Below are positions 1 through 8,121 of a stretch of DNA of 64,000 bases, piece by piece. Source of the DNA: Photobacterium galatheae. GTDB taxonomy: Bacteria > Pseudomonadota > Gammaproteobacteria > Enterobacterales > Vibrionaceae. A program made the position numbers and the translations under genes. The stretch is from NCBI RefSeq assembly GCF_000695255.1, contig NZ_JMIB01000021.1:186001-250000 (forward strand), read 5' to 3'. Position 1 is the stretch's first letter; every line of letters begins with the position of its first letter. Under the pieces are notes generated by a model. That model made no database searches, was not told the DNA's origin, and saw only the letters and a list, made by a program, of their open reading frames with translations.

Positions 1-1
1 G

Positions 2-208
2 ACCCGGCTCATGCCGGAACAATGGGGCCGACGTATCACCACGGTCTTCCGTGTGGTGCTGGCCAACCCGCTAACGACAGATGATATCCTGAAAGATGTC
101 TTGGCAGAGCAGAAACAGCTGGCGCAGACCAGCCAACAAAGTCTGCCGAAAGTCAGAGCAATCACCGCCCGTATATTGGCGCAGTCTTCTGAAAAGATCA
201 GCGAGTAA
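2..208 (+). CDS. C-terminal end of an unidentified protein (cut by window edge)
   Basis: The reading frame is open to the left edge, with no stop before the first ATG at 11, and ends at TAA 206-208. So this is the last ~68 codons of a gene that starts outside the window rather than a small gene. The tail is hydrophilic and probably helical, with an Arg/Val-rich start and a Lys/Gln-rich middle. I do not recognise the family. It is followed at once by a strong bidirectional terminator that separates it from the convergent hutXZ operon. Confidence 0.5.
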   Translation, partial: TRLMPEQWGRRITTVFRVVLANPLTTDDILKDVLAEQKQLAQTSQQSLPKVRAITARILAQSSEKISE

Positions 209-235
209 ATCTCAACACTGATAAACAATCAGTAC

Positions 236-271
236 AAAAAAACCGGACAAAGCATTGTCCGGTTTTTTATC
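236..271. terminator. Bidirectional rho-independent terminator
   Basis: A-rich 5' arm AAAACCGGACAA, loop AGCA and 3' arm TTGTCCGGTTTTTT form a perfect stem with a U-tract on both strands. It lies between two convergent genes, the left-edge gene and hutZ, and can serve both. Confidence 0.9.
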
Positions 272-287
272 GAGACATCAGAATCAA

Positions 288-833
288 TTAAGCCGACTTC
301 ATCTCTTTGTCTTCTTCGATCCGGCGGTGACCTTCCGTCAGATGAACGAAATCAACCAAGTCATCTCCAGACACCTGGAAAGCCTGACCAAAACCTTTTA
401 CAAACAGACCCTGCGTCGGTTCCAGACGAAATAAATTAAAATCTTCCAGCCCGCTCAGGCCATCCACAATCTCGCCAAACCGACCTTTCAACGCATCAAT
501 CCCCGCCTGCCAACGCTCCGTGTGACGTTCAACCAACACCACATCCGCTTCAAACGTCAGCCGCATTCTTGCAAAAATAGCTTTCGAGGCCGCTTCATCT
601 TCAATCATCATCAGCGAAACCTGTGGATTTTCAAGCAGGTTACGTGCATGACGAGCAATTCGGGAAATCAGAACATAATAGCCATCTTCAAGGAGAGCGA
701 ATGGCGCATAACTGACATTCGGCTTGCCGTCTGCATCAACGGTCGCCAATTGCAATGTCTGACAAGTTTCACGAAATTCCTGGATTTGTGGGCCCAGACG
801 ATTTTGCAGTCGTTCTTGTTTCTCTTGGCTCAT
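288..833 (-). CDS. hutZ: HutZ haem-degrading/haem-utilisation protein
   Basis: A 181-residue cytoplasmic protein of the pyridoxamine-5'-phosphate-oxidase-like split-barrel fold. Vibrio HutZ cleaves haem to release iron, receiving haem from HutX. The residues described for the V. cholerae enzyme (His63, Asp132, His170, the last being the proximal haem ligand) appear here one position earlier as H62 (in RIARHARN), D131 (in GLEDFNLF) and H169 (in LTEGHRR). Length fits the family. Its start overlaps the hutX stop by 4 nt (ATGA), so the two are translationally coupled. An upstream hutW (the anaerobilin-synthase-like radical SAM gene usual in Vibrio hutWXZ) is absent here. Iron/Fur control is likely from the shared upstream region. 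Confidence 0.93.
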   Translation of the reverse strand: MSQEKQERLQNRLGPQIQEFRETCQTLQLATVDADGKPNVSYAPFALLEDGYYVLISRIARHARNLLENPQVSLMMIEDEAASKAIFARMRLTFEADVVLVERHTERWQAGIDALKGRFGEIVDGLSGLEDFNLFRLEPTQGLFVKGFGQAFQVSGDDLVDFVHLTEGHRRIEEDKEMKSA

Positions 834-1387
834 AACGCTTCTACTCCAACAAAAGCTCGTTTTAACGCATTAAATTTCTCGACCTGCTCAGGGATAAGCT
901 GACGCTTCTCATCGCGGCCCAGATAAATCTTAAAAATACATTCACCGTTTTCAGCCAGAAAACCAATGAAGTAACTTTCATTTCCACGCATCGGTTTGCT
1001 CACCAACACGACATCTGATACCCGGTCCAGTTTCAAATGACCATGCATCTCTCCGGGTTTTCCCATCAGATTATAATAACCACGGGCTTCTTTGCCTTTC
1101 GGAAAAGGGGCCTTCACTTCAAAGATAGAACCCATTGAATGCACAATTGTCGTCATCATTCCCCATTCCGGGAGCATTTCCAAAATGGACTGGGCATGAT
1201 TTCCATTGACTCGGGTCACCAGTTCATCTGGGAACGCCATGATGATCTCACCTTCCGTGACACCCAGTGTTTCAGCCATCAAAACTGCATGCAGATTTGG
1301 ATTTTCTTCCAGCATTGAGCCGACTTTCGTTTTCAATTCCGCAAGACTGAATTTTTCAAACACGCGCTGTGCTCCTTCCTGATCCAT
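830..1387 (-). CDS. hutX: HutX cytosolic haem-trafficking protein
   Basis: 185 residues of the HutX/HuvX/ChuX family. It carries haem in the cytosol and hands it to HutZ, and sits directly upstream of hutZ with a 4-nt overlap. The family-like core is visible, for example MLPEWGMMTTIVHSMGSIFE and GYYNLMGKPGEMHGHLKLD. The ATG at 1387 is chosen because it is the only early start before the conserved region and stops close off further extension; its ribosome-binding site is weak. Transcription must start in the AT-rich gap shared with divergent hutB, where Fur-like palindromes lie. Confidence 0.92.
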   Translation of the reverse strand: MDQEGAQRVFEKFSLAELKTKVGSMLEENPNLHAVLMAETLGVTEGEIIMAFPDELVTRVNGNHAQSILEMLPEWGMMTTIVHSMGSIFEVKAPFPKGKEARGYYNLMGKPGEMHGHLKLDRVSDVVLVSKPMRGNESYFIGFLAENGECIFKIYLGRDEKRQLIPEQVEKFNALKRAFVGVEAL

Positions 1388-1399
1388 CGCTATCTATAT

Positions 1400-1520
1400 G
1401 ATGAATGAGAATTAATCTTATTTCATAAAATGATAAGGAGAGATTTACTCTTTTGCAAATGATAATTGATATTATTTGAAAGCCATGGATAATATACCGA
1501 AGCGATAATAATTATCACTT
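1400..1520. promoter_or_regulatory. Divergent hutX/hutB promoter region with Fur-box-like palindromes
   Basis: The gap between hutX and hutB is AT-rich. At 1504-1516 it contains a perfect 6-1-6 palindrome, GATAATAATTATC, the core of the Fur consensus (GATAATnATTATC). Two weaker Fur-like stretches lie at about 1455-1480 (ATGATAATTGATATTATT) and 1403-1421 (ATGAGAATTAATCTTAT). Their position between two haem-uptake operons supports iron-responsive repression in both directions. The assignment rests on motif match and context only. Confidence 0.75.
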
Positions 1521-1651
1521 CTAATAATGCGTAATGCGACGACTTGTATGCAAGGGCAAAGCTGCCCTTTCCACACAATTGATATTGTTCGTTTTACATG
1601 CACCAGTGAAATCACTGGATTTTCCCAACAATAAAAAAACAAGGAGTTATC

Positions 1652-2488
1652 ATGAGACGAGCGGCACTGTCTGCTGTTTTTCTTCTGACTGCTGCCACTG
1701 CCTGGGCAGGCGATCGAATCATTAGTGCAGGTTCAGGAATCACTGAGCTCATTAATGCGTTAGGGGCAGAAGACCAACTTGTTGCGGTCGATATCACCAG
1801 CAAAACCTATGTGAACGATGACATACCCAAGTTGGGATACCACAGGCAGCTTTCTGCGGAAAGCATCATTTCCCTTGCCCCTGATCACCTGATGGGTTCC
1901 GAAGAAATGGGTCCTGAATCAACGCTTTCACTGTTACGTCAGGCGGGCATTCAGGTTGATATTCTGAACTCAGGTGAAACCATTGCTGACCTTATGCAAC
2001 GCATTCATCAGGTGGGACAACTGACTGGGAAAACACACAAAGCTGAAGCACTGGCCGCTGACGTTCAAGATCGGGTCTCCAAGATTGAGCAACGTGTTGC
2101 GAATCAGAAAAACAGAAAACGAGTCCTCTTTCTGACGATTCATGGCGGAAGAGCGCCAATGGTCGGAGGCAGCAAAACCACAGCAGATACGCTGATCCAG
2201 CTTGCTGGTGCCACGAACCCTGCCGCGCAACAAGTTGAGGCTTATAAACCACTCTCAACGGAAGCAATGATCGACATGCAACCCGATGTGATCCTGCTCA
2301 GCACCCATACCAGTCAGGCGATTGGCGGTATTGACGGTCTGCTGAAAACAATGCCGCTTCTTGCCGCAACCCCTGCAGGTCAGAACAAAGCCATAATTAC
2401 CGTTGATGGCACCGCGCTCATTGGCGGGTTAAACCTGAAAACACTCGAAGAAGCAGAACGATTGAATCAGAAGTTGTATGGTCACTAA
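1652..2488 (+). CDS. hutB: HutB periplasmic haem-binding protein of the ABC importer
   Basis: 278 residues. The N-terminus is a classical signal peptide (residues 1-19, cleavage after AWA). The mature part is the helical-backbone periplasmic binding fold (TroA/BtuF/HmuT type), starting DRIISAGSGITELINALGAED. It binds haem delivered across the outer membrane and passes it to HutCD. A good ribosome-binding site (AAGGAG, 8 nt before the ATG) fixes the start. It is first in hutBCD. The tonB1-exbB1-exbD1 genes that precede hutBCD in several Vibrio species are not present in front of it. Confidence 0.93.
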   Translation: MRRAALSAVFLLTAATAWAGDRIISAGSGITELINALGAEDQLVAVDITSKTYVNDDIPKLGYHRQLSAESIISLAPDHLMGSEEMGPESTLSLLRQAGIQVDILNSGETIADLMQRIHQVGQLTGKTHKAEALAADVQDRVSKIEQRVANQKNRKRVLFLTIHGGRAPMVGGSKTTADTLIQLAGATNPAAQQVEAYKPLSTEAMIDMQPDVILLSTHTSQAIGGIDGLLKTMPLLAATPAGQNKAIITVDGTALIGGLNLKTLEEAERLNQKLYGH

Positions 2489-3560
2489 TCTCATGACGAC
2501 AATGATCAATCGTACCCGATCCCTGGCTGGACATCGTTTACCTGTCACTTTTTTGCTGCCTGCTGTTTTTGCCCTGCTTTTATTTGCGATGGCCTCTTCC
2601 ATCGTCGTCGGTCCTATGTCGATCAGTTACACCAATGTCTGGTTGTCACTACTTCCCGGGCAGGATCATGTCGCACCGCACATTGCGCTCATTATTCAGC
2701 AAGTCCGCTTACCACGAACGCTGTTATGTGTCGCAATTGGTGCTATTTTGGCCCTTTGCGGTGCAGTCATGCAGGGGCTGTTTCGTAACCCTCTGGCCGA
2801 TCCCGGCATCATCGGCGTGGCTGGCGGGGCAAGTCTGGGTGCCGCATCGGCGATTGTCCTGTTCGGTACATTTGCAACATCTTTTCCATTACTGTTAACC
2901 CTTGGAACAGTACCGGTTTTTGCTTTTTTGGGCGGGGCGATCACAACCTGGCTGGTTTATGCCCTCGGCACAGATAAAACCGGCACTTCAGTGACGGTGA
3001 TGTTGCTGGCTGGTGTTGCCATCAGCGCACTCTCCGGTGCGGCGTTAGGACTACTGAACTTTTATGCCGACGACCAGGCGCTGCGAGATCTGTCACTCTG
3101 GTCTATGGGTTCCCTGGCGGGTGCAACCTGGCCGGGGATCACGCTTGCTTTTTCTGCGCTGGCATTGTTGTTCTGGCAGTTCGATCGTCAATCCAACGCA
3201 CTCAATGCCTTTTTACTGGGCGAAGCAGAAGCCAAACATCTCGGTATTCATGTTCAGTCCTTAAAACGGTTGCTGATTTTACTTTGCGCAGCCGGTGTGG
3301 GCGTCGCCGTCTCTTTATCTGGCGTCATTGGTTTTGTCGGCCTGATCGTTCCACATCTCGGACGCATGCTGGCTGGACCGAACCACAAAACATTGCTGCC
3401 GCTTTCGGCTTTACTGGGCGCATTGATCTTACTGATTTCCGACATGCTGGCTCGTGTCGCCGCCGCGCCTGCAGAATTGCCTGTTGGTATTATTACCGCT
3501 TTACTGGGTGCCCCATTCTTTATCGTTCTGCTGCTGAAACAAAAAGGCCGTTTACAATGA
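2478..3560 (+). CDS. hutC: HutC haem ABC transporter permease
   Basis: 360 residues, FecCD/BtuC-type inner-membrane permease with about ten hydrophobic segments. Family motifs are visible: GAIALALCGAVMQGLFRNPLADP-like at residues ~95-115 and the C-terminal cytoplasmic coupling region GVIGFVGLIVPHLGRML. It forms the transmembrane dimer that works with HutD. The first ATG (2478) overlaps the end of hutB by 11 nt. In-frame ATGs at 2493 and 2502 are alternatives, and none has a clear Shine-Dalgarno, so the exact start is uncertain. The stop overlaps the hutD start. Confidence 0.92.
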   Translation: MVTNLMTTMINRTRSLAGHRLPVTFLLPAVFALLLFAMASSIVVGPMSISYTNVWLSLLPGQDHVAPHIALIIQQVRLPRTLLCVAIGAILALCGAVMQGLFRNPLADPGIIGVAGGASLGAASAIVLFGTFATSFPLLLTLGTVPVFAFLGGAITTWLVYALGTDKTGTSVTVMLLAGVAISALSGAALGLLNFYADDQALRDLSLWSMGSLAGATWPGITLAFSALALLFWQFDRQSNALNAFLLGEAEAKHLGIHVQSLKRLLILLCAAGVGVAVSLSGVIGFVGLIVPHLGRMLAGPNHKTLLPLSALLGALILLISDMLARVAAAPAELPVGIITALLGAPFFIVLLLKQKGRLQ

Positions 3561-4378
3561 TTCATCATATCGTTCGCCCCCTTCGTCCCCGAGATGAAAA
3601 AACACAACGGCCTGTTCTTTCAGCCGAAGGATTATCACTGCAACTTGGTGGTAAAACCTTACTGGATCATCTGAACATCAGTTTCCGCAGCGGAGAATTA
3701 ACCGCGTTACTCGGCCCGAATGGTGCGGGCAAAAGTACCTTACTCAAGGTCCTTTGCGGCGAAATCAGCGCCCAGGGGAATGTGTACTACTTCGGTGAAA
3801 AACACAACAACTGGCACCCAACCCACCTGGCCCGGCACTTGGGTGTGCTCCCTCAGCACAGCAGCCTGTCCTTTGGTTTTACGGCACAAGAGGTCGTTGA
3901 GCTGGGTTGTATGCCACTCGAACTCAAGCGTCGTGACTGCTTGCAAATTGCGCAAGAAAGCATGGCTGCGGTTGGGATCAGCCACTTGAGCCAGCGGCTC
4001 TACCCCACGCTCTCCGGCGGAGAGAAGCAACGTGTCCATTTTGCCCGGGTTCTTGCTCAACTGAGCACTGCCGGAGACCAGTGTATTTTGATGCTGGACG
4101 AACCAACATCCGCTTTGGATCTGGCCCACCAGCACAGTTGCCTGAAACTGGCCAAAGACATGGCGCTCAAAGGCGCAGCGGTTATTCTGGTCATTCATGA
4201 TCTGAATCTGGCCGCTGAATATGCAGACAGGCTGGTATTATTGAACAAAGGAAAAATACAAGCAGACGGAGATGCCTGGCACACACTGACCACAGAGAAC
4301 ATTGCTTCCGTCTACGGTTCACCGGTGATCATAGAATCCCATCCCCGAGGCAACTTTCCGATCGTCCTGTCTGCCTGA
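3557..4378 (+). CDS. hutD: HutD haem ABC transporter ATPase
   Basis: 273 residues, FecE/HmuV-type ABC ATPase that powers haem import through HutC. Visible motifs: Walker A GPNGAGKST (residues ~53-61), signature LSGGEKQR, Walker B CILMLDEPTSALD, and the switch His in VIHDLN. The ATG at 3557 overlaps the hutC stop (ATGA), which is the expected translational coupling. A longer open frame exists upstream inside hutC but is only a shadow. It ends the hutBCD operon. Confidence 0.93.
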   Translation: MIHHIVRPLRPRDEKTQRPVLSAEGLSLQLGGKTLLDHLNISFRSGELTALLGPNGAGKSTLLKVLCGEISAQGNVYYFGEKHNNWHPTHLARHLGVLPQHSSLSFGFTAQEVVELGCMPLELKRRDCLQIAQESMAAVGISHLSQRLYPTLSGGEKQRVHFARVLAQLSTAGDQCILMLDEPTSALDLAHQHSCLKLAKDMALKGAAVILVIHDLNLAAEYADRLVLLNKGKIQADGDAWHTLTTENIASVYGSPVIIESHPRGNFPIVLSA

Positions 4379-4567
4379 AGCTCGTATTTCTCACTGATCT
4401 CATACCTGGAACATCAACACAGGGCATCCAAACCGGTGCCCTGCACCGTCTGAAAAATGAAGTCACTGAAACAACTGGCAAGCCGCCAGTATTCTTGAGC
4501 TGCATCAAGATTCCCCCCACATTTCAAGAGAAACGTTGCACTGTGCGTGAGTCCTTGTAGAATGTGA

Positions 4568-4583
4568 GCGCAAGCGATTAACC
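4568..4583 (+). promoter_or_regulatory. Candidate PurR operator upstream of purR
   Basis: The core GCAAGCGATT at 4570-4579 matches the centre of the PurR box (GCAAnCGnTT). The outer positions match less well. It lies about 180 nt before the purR start. In enterobacteria PurR represses its own gene, so an autoregulatory site is plausible. The rest of the 386-nt gap after hutD holds the hairpin at 4679 and no gene. Confidence 0.45.
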
Positions 4584-4678
4584 AATGAAACGAACAGTAA
4601 AGAAAGTCAGGCTTCATATCGGTGTAAGGTATTGTCGCGTTAGCAGAACCTACGACTTGGCCTAAGCCACTCATTCCC

Positions 4679-4709
4679 CGCCGCTTCCTCGCTGAGAAGC
4701 GGCGTTTTA
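4679..4709 (+). terminator. Hairpin with short T-run before purR
   Basis: CGCCGCTTC, loop CTCGCTGA, GAAGCGGCG gives a perfect 9-bp GC-rich stem followed by TTTTA. It could end hutBCD transcription or a short leader RNA ahead of purR. The distance from hutD (about 300 nt) makes an attenuator or leader role as likely as simple operon termination. Confidence 0.6.
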
Positions 4710-4764
4710 GCGTCTGGCTAAATAAAAAGGCCCTGTGCAGGGTCTGAAGACTAGAAGAACAATT

Positions 4765-5775
4765 ATGGCAACGATTAAAGATGTTGCACGTATGGCGGGT
4801 GTATCTACAACCACAGTCTCACACGTGATCAACAAAACCCGCTTTGTGGCGGAAGCAACGCAGAAAAAGGTATTGGCCGCAGTCGAAGAACTGAACTATG
4901 CGCCAAGCGCCGTCGCGCGCAGCCTGAAATGTAATACCACCAGTACCATTGGGATGTTGGTGACAAAATCGACCAACCCTTTCTTTGCTGAGTTGGTCCA
5001 CGGCGTTGAAGAATATTGCTATAAAGCCGGTTATACGCTGATTCTATGCAACACCGAAGGAAATCTGGCCAAACAGAAGGATTACCTGCGCATGCTTTCT
5101 GAAAAGCGTGTCGATGGTCTGCTGGTGATGTGTTCTGATCTGGATGATCAATTACTGGAACAGTTAGAGCGTCAGCCTGATCTGCCGATGGTGATCATGG
5201 ATTGGGGTCCAGCCCGTCCGAAAACAGATAATATTCAGGATAATGCCGAACTGGGCGGTTATCTTGCGACCCGCCATTTTATTGACAATGGGCACACTAA
5301 TATCGGTTGTCTCTCCGGGCAGAAAGATAAATCCACCTGCCGTGAGCGGTTGAAGGGCTTTCATAAAGCCATGAGTGAAGCCGGCCTGACGGTCAATGAA
5401 GATTGGATCATTGAAGGTGATTTCGAATGTGAATCAGCGGTGGAAGCCGCGAATGCTTTCATTGCCATGAAAGAGCGTCCAACCGCAATTTTTTGCTTCA
5501 ATGATATTATGGCTATGGCCTTAATCAGTACTTTTGAGCAATCTGGCATCAATGTACCCGATGATATTTCAATTATTGGCTATGACAATATTGACCTGGC
5601 CCCCTATTTTTCACCCCCACTGACGACGATCCACCAGCCAAAACGCCGCTTAGGGAAAACCGCTGTGGAAATTTTGATGGAACGCGTGAAAGACAAAAAC
5701 CATGAATTTCAGACCTTTGAAATCAATCCTGAACTCGTGGTACGCCGCTCCGTCAAAAAAATTACACATCCATAA
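4765..5775 (+). CDS. purR: PurR, LacI-family repressor of purine biosynthesis
   Basis: 336 residues. The N-terminal LacI-type helix-turn-helix reads [20 protein letters not shown], followed by the hinge helix ([10 protein letters not shown]) and a periplasmic-binding-protein-like effector domain. PurR uses hypoxanthine/guanine as corepressor and represses pur genes. The length is close to E. coli PurR (341). The ATG at 4765 is preferred over an in-frame upstream ATG at 4735 because the HTH begins exactly there. It stands alone, between hutBCD and the tfoY riboswitch, and is followed by a hairpin terminator. Confidence 0.9.
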   Translation: MATIKDVARMAGVSTTTVSHVINKTRFVAEATQKKVLAAVEELNYAPSAVARSLKCNTTSTIGMLVTKSTNPFFAELVHGVEEYCYKAGYTLILCNTEGNLAKQKDYLRMLSEKRVDGLLVMCSDLDDQLLEQLERQPDLPMVIMDWGPARPKTDNIQDNAELGGYLATRHFIDNGHTNIGCLSGQKDKSTCRERLKGFHKAMSEAGLTVNEDWIIEGDFECESAVEAANAFIAMKERPTAIFCFNDIMAMALISTFEQSGINVPDDISIIGYDNIDLAPYFSPPLTTIHQPKRRLGKTAVEILMERVKDKNHEFQTFEINPELVVRRSVKKITHP

Positions 5776-5805
5776 AAAGCGATATTCACCTACAATTATT
5801 GATAG

Positions 5806-5840
5806 ATAGCCGATATAAATTCGCATATCGGCTATGTTTA
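5806..5840 (+). terminator. Hairpin terminator after purR
   Basis: ATAGCCGATAT, an 8-nt loop, then ATATCGGCTAT forms a perfect 11-bp stem 30 nt after the purR stop, followed by GTTTATA. The T-run is short, so termination may be partial. Confidence 0.6.
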
Positions 5841-5977
5841 TATGGAATATTACTACGCTACAGAGGAATTGATGGGATAATCAATTAATTTCTGTAAAAT
5901 TTATACGATTTTTATTGGGATAAACATCACATTTTTTTGTGCGATCGATATCAACTTTGTCTTATTGATATATGATT

Positions 5978-6103
5978 AAACAGTCACGAACAAGGCAAAC
6001 CATCTGAAAGGGTGGGACGCAAAGCTTCCGGCCTAAAAGCAAAGACTTAGAGATAAAGTTCTTGCTCATGGTAGCGGGGTTGCCGATGGATGAAGTGAAG
6101 TTT
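5978..6103 (+). ncRNA. Cyclic di-GMP-I (GEMM-I) riboswitch
   Basis: All hallmark pieces are present in order: GGCAAACC with GAAA loop and GGTGGGACGCAAAGC (5993-6024 region), then CCGGCCTAAAA, and after a second hairpin GGTAGCGGGGTTGCCGATGG (6070-6089). P1 can close by pairing TCAC (5984-5987) with GTGA (6095-6098) and AAAC (5978-5981) with GTTT (6100-6103). The layout is that of the well-studied Vc2 aptamer that precedes V. cholerae tfoY, and here too the downstream gene is tfoY. It senses intracellular c-di-GMP and tunes tfoY expression. Confidence 0.95.
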
Positions 6104-6111
6104 ATGGGACA

Positions 6112-6135
6112 CTTTTGTCATTTCTATGACAAAAG
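6112..6135 (+). promoter_or_regulatory. Perfect hairpin between aptamer and tfoY (possible expression platform)
   Basis: CTTTTGTCAT, loop TTCT, ATGACAAAAG: a perfect 10-bp stem just 8 nt after the closing P1 helix of the riboswitch. No T-tract follows, so a classic terminator is unlikely. It could be a folding partner, an RNA-stability element or a protein-binding site within the long tfoY leader. Confidence 0.5.
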
Positions 6136-6218
6136 ACTCATATTCTTATGCACAATTGAATCCTCGCTCCGTTGTTTGGTGACTTCTTTTGTTGAAATAT
6201 CTAACCGAGAAAAGAAGC

Positions 6219-6830
6219 ATGGACAAACCACTACTGAAAGATTCAATTCGTTTATTTGAGAAATTTGGCCAGATTAAATCTCGCTCAATGTTTGGCGGTT
6301 TTGGCATTTTCGCAGGTGAAACGATGTTTGCTCTGGTTGTTAGCGACAAGCTGCATCTGCGCGCTAACGCGAAAAATGAAGAAACCTTCAAACAAGCTGG
6401 CCTGAAACCGTATGTTTATCAGAAACGCGGTTTTCCTGTCGTCACAAAACACTACGCCATTCCAGAAAACTGGTGGGAAACCCCAGAAGTGATTCTGGAG
6501 CATGCTGAAGTTTCTCTCTGCGCTGCTCAGGCTGACAAAGAGAAAAAAATGCAGGCAAGCCCTAACCGCATTAAAGATCTGCCAAATCTTCGCCTTGCCA
6601 ACGAGCGTATGCTCAAAAAAGCAGGTATCAACTCTGTAGATCAACTGTTTGAAGTTGGTGCTATCGGTGCTTTTCAGGCGCTGCAGGAATCTCATCACGA
6701 GTCATTGAGTCTGGATTTGCTTTGGGCGTTAGAAGGTGCAGTCAGTGGTAAACACTGGTCTGTCATTACCCCACAACGTCGTAATGAGCTGCTGTCCAAA
6801 CTAGAAGTCAATTCTGGCGCTCATCACTAA
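6219..6830 (+). CDS. tfoY: TfoY, TfoX-family regulator under c-di-GMP riboswitch control
   Basis: 203 residues with the two TfoX-family domains: an N-terminal domain (roughly 1-100, with SRSMFGGFGIFAGETMFALV) and a C-terminal helical domain (about 115-195, with LPNLRLANERMLKKAGINSV). In V. cholerae TfoY raises motility and type VI secretion when c-di-GMP is low. The ATG at 6219 (GAAAAGAAGC in front) is preferred over an upstream TTG at 6189, as the family begins at MDKPLLKDSI. It is single-gene, preceded by the riboswitch and followed by hairpins. Confidence 0.92.
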   Translation: MDKPLLKDSIRLFEKFGQIKSRSMFGGFGIFAGETMFALVVSDKLHLRANAKNEETFKQAGLKPYVYQKRGFPVVTKHYAIPENWWETPEVILEHAEVSLCAAQADKEKKMQASPNRIKDLPNLRLANERMLKKAGINSVDQLFEVGAIGAFQALQESHHESLSLDLLWALEGAVSGKHWSVITPQRRNELLSKLEVNSGAHH

Positions 6831-6846
6831 GTATTCAGATTATTTT

Positions 6847-6914
6847 GCCAGTGTCATCATTTGCACTGGCTTTGAATGGTCTGCTTTAGCCCTGACCCTC
6901 CGTCAGGGCTGTGT
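6847..6914 (+). terminator. Two consecutive hairpins after tfoY
   Basis: The first is GCCAGTG (6847-6853) pairing with CACTGGC (6864-6870). The second is AGCCCTGAC (6888-6896), loop CCTCC, then GTCAGGGCT (6902-6910), a perfect 9-bp stem. Neither has a strong T-run, so they may be RNA 3'-end stabilisers or weak terminators. Confidence 0.5.
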
Positions 6915-7020
6915 AAAAAACAGACAACCCTCACAACATTAATAACAATAAAGTCAGTTAACTTTTCTTCAGCATCGCCGCCTTTAGAATGTATGTTTTG
7001 CATCAGAGAAAGGAGGTCAC

Positions 7021-7425
7021 ATGCGCTCATCGACGCCGTTTCCGGGCCAGACTGACACAATGTTCAAAGACAAATTCCACAAGTGGCCAAAACTGATGCG
7101 TTATCTGGTTTTTATCAGTTTGCTTCCTTCTGCGATTCTGCTCGTTTTAGCGCAAACACCAAGCGGCCGTGAAAGTGACCTTCTCTCCCCTAGCCTGATC
7201 GTCGCTTCCATCAACCTCATCTTAATTGGCTGGGGCTTGATTCTGAAAATCAGAGCCCGTAAATACTGGTATCGCAACTATCATATTGGTAAGACGATAC
7301 TGATTGCGCTATTGCCTCTGATTACCAGTACGTATCTGGTGCTGAATACCCATGCCACCAGCTCGGCAACCAGCACGCTGCCCGGTCAGCCTGTCTCTCG
7401 TTCTGTACAACTTTCAATCAACTGA
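7021..7425 (+). CDS. Small predicted inner-membrane protein, unknown function
   Basis: 134 residues with three hydrophobic spans (about 28-44, 58-76, 91-108) separated by a short basic loop (KIRARKYWYRNYH). I do not recognise a family. The start is fixed by a strong AGGAGG at 7011-7016, though the spacing of 4 nt is tight. An internal ATG at 7060 lacks a ribosome-binding site. It is read in the same direction as the following ynj-like operon but is separated by 90 nt, so membership of that operon is uncertain. Confidence 0.7.
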   Translation: MRSSTPFPGQTDTMFKDKFHKWPKLMRYLVFISLLPSAILLVLAQTPSGRESDLLSPSLIVASINLILIGWGLILKIRARKYWYRNYHIGKTILIALLPLITSTYLVLNTHATSSATSTLPGQPVSRSVQLSIN

Positions 7426-7515
7426 TCACAAAAACTGAATCAGTCGCCTCATTTCTGAAATTTGTCCGGTTCTGAACGGTCGGTATGAAAAATCGATTCG
7501 TCCGGAGAACTTCAG

Positions 7516-8121
7516 GTGCGTATACCAGCAAAAAATCGTTACTCCTTCTTGATCCGTCCCTTGCTCTGGCTGCAAAAGCGTCATTTCGGCCAGCCGCTGA
7601 ATCCGGCGTTACTCTGGGGTCGACGTCCAGTTCTGTTTTATCTGGTTGCCAGCTTTTTTGGTTACTTAGACAGAAAGCGCTCCCCCATTTCGGATGTCGT
7701 GCGCTCTCTTGTCTGTGTTCGGGTATCTCAGCTCAATGACTGCGCATTTTGTGTCGATGCCAATGGGATGAGACTGGCCCAGCGCTGCCAATCTGTCGAA
7801 AAAATACAGGCACTGGCTCAATGGCGGGAAAGTCCACTGTTTGATACCCGTGAAAAAGCGGTGCTGACCTATACCGAAGCGATGACGGTCACCGGAAACC
7901 ATGTGACAGAACAGATGATTGATGCACTGAAAGCGTGGTATGACGACGATGCTTTGATTGAACTGACGGCACTCATCAGCTTCCAAAACCTGTCCGCGAA
8001 ATTTAACACCGCCTTGGATGTTCCATCACAGGCGTTTTGCTCAATTCCTCTGAATCAGACACAAGAAGCCGAGATGGCCAAACACAATCCGCAAACTCAC
8101 AACACAGATAAAAAATTATGA
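7516..8121 (+). CDS. ynjA: YnjA-like AhpD/carboxymuconolactone decarboxylase-family protein
   Basis: 201 residues. It closely resembles E. coli YnjA in layout: WGRRPVLFYLVASFFGYLDRKRSP, VVRSLVCVRVSQLNDCAFCVD and LTALISFQNLSAKFN. The CxxC pair (C76, C79, followed by VD) is the AhpD-type redox site. AhpD proteins act as disulfide reductants or alkylhydroperoxide-reducing partners; the substrate here is unknown. The start is GTG at 7516 with GGAGA a few bases upstream. The stop overlaps the next gene (ATGA), so they are coupled. The C-terminal ~25 residues are a polar extension. A thiol-redox role alongside the downstream disulfide oxidoreductase is an inference. Confidence 0.85.
   Translation: MRIPAKNRYSFLIRPLLWLQKRHFGQPLNPALLWGRRPVLFYLVASFFGYLDRKRSPISDVVRSLVCVRVSQLNDCAFCVDANGMRLAQRCQSVEKIQALAQWRESPLFDTREKAVLTYTEAMTVTGNHVTEQMIDALKAWYDDDALIELTALISFQNLSAKFNTALDVPSQAFCSIPLNQTQEAEMAKHNPQTHNTDKKL

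Noticed and set aside
3284..3556. N-terminal extension of HutD through hutC
   Set aside because: Shadow frame inside hutC; the coupled ATG at 3557 gives the normal family length.
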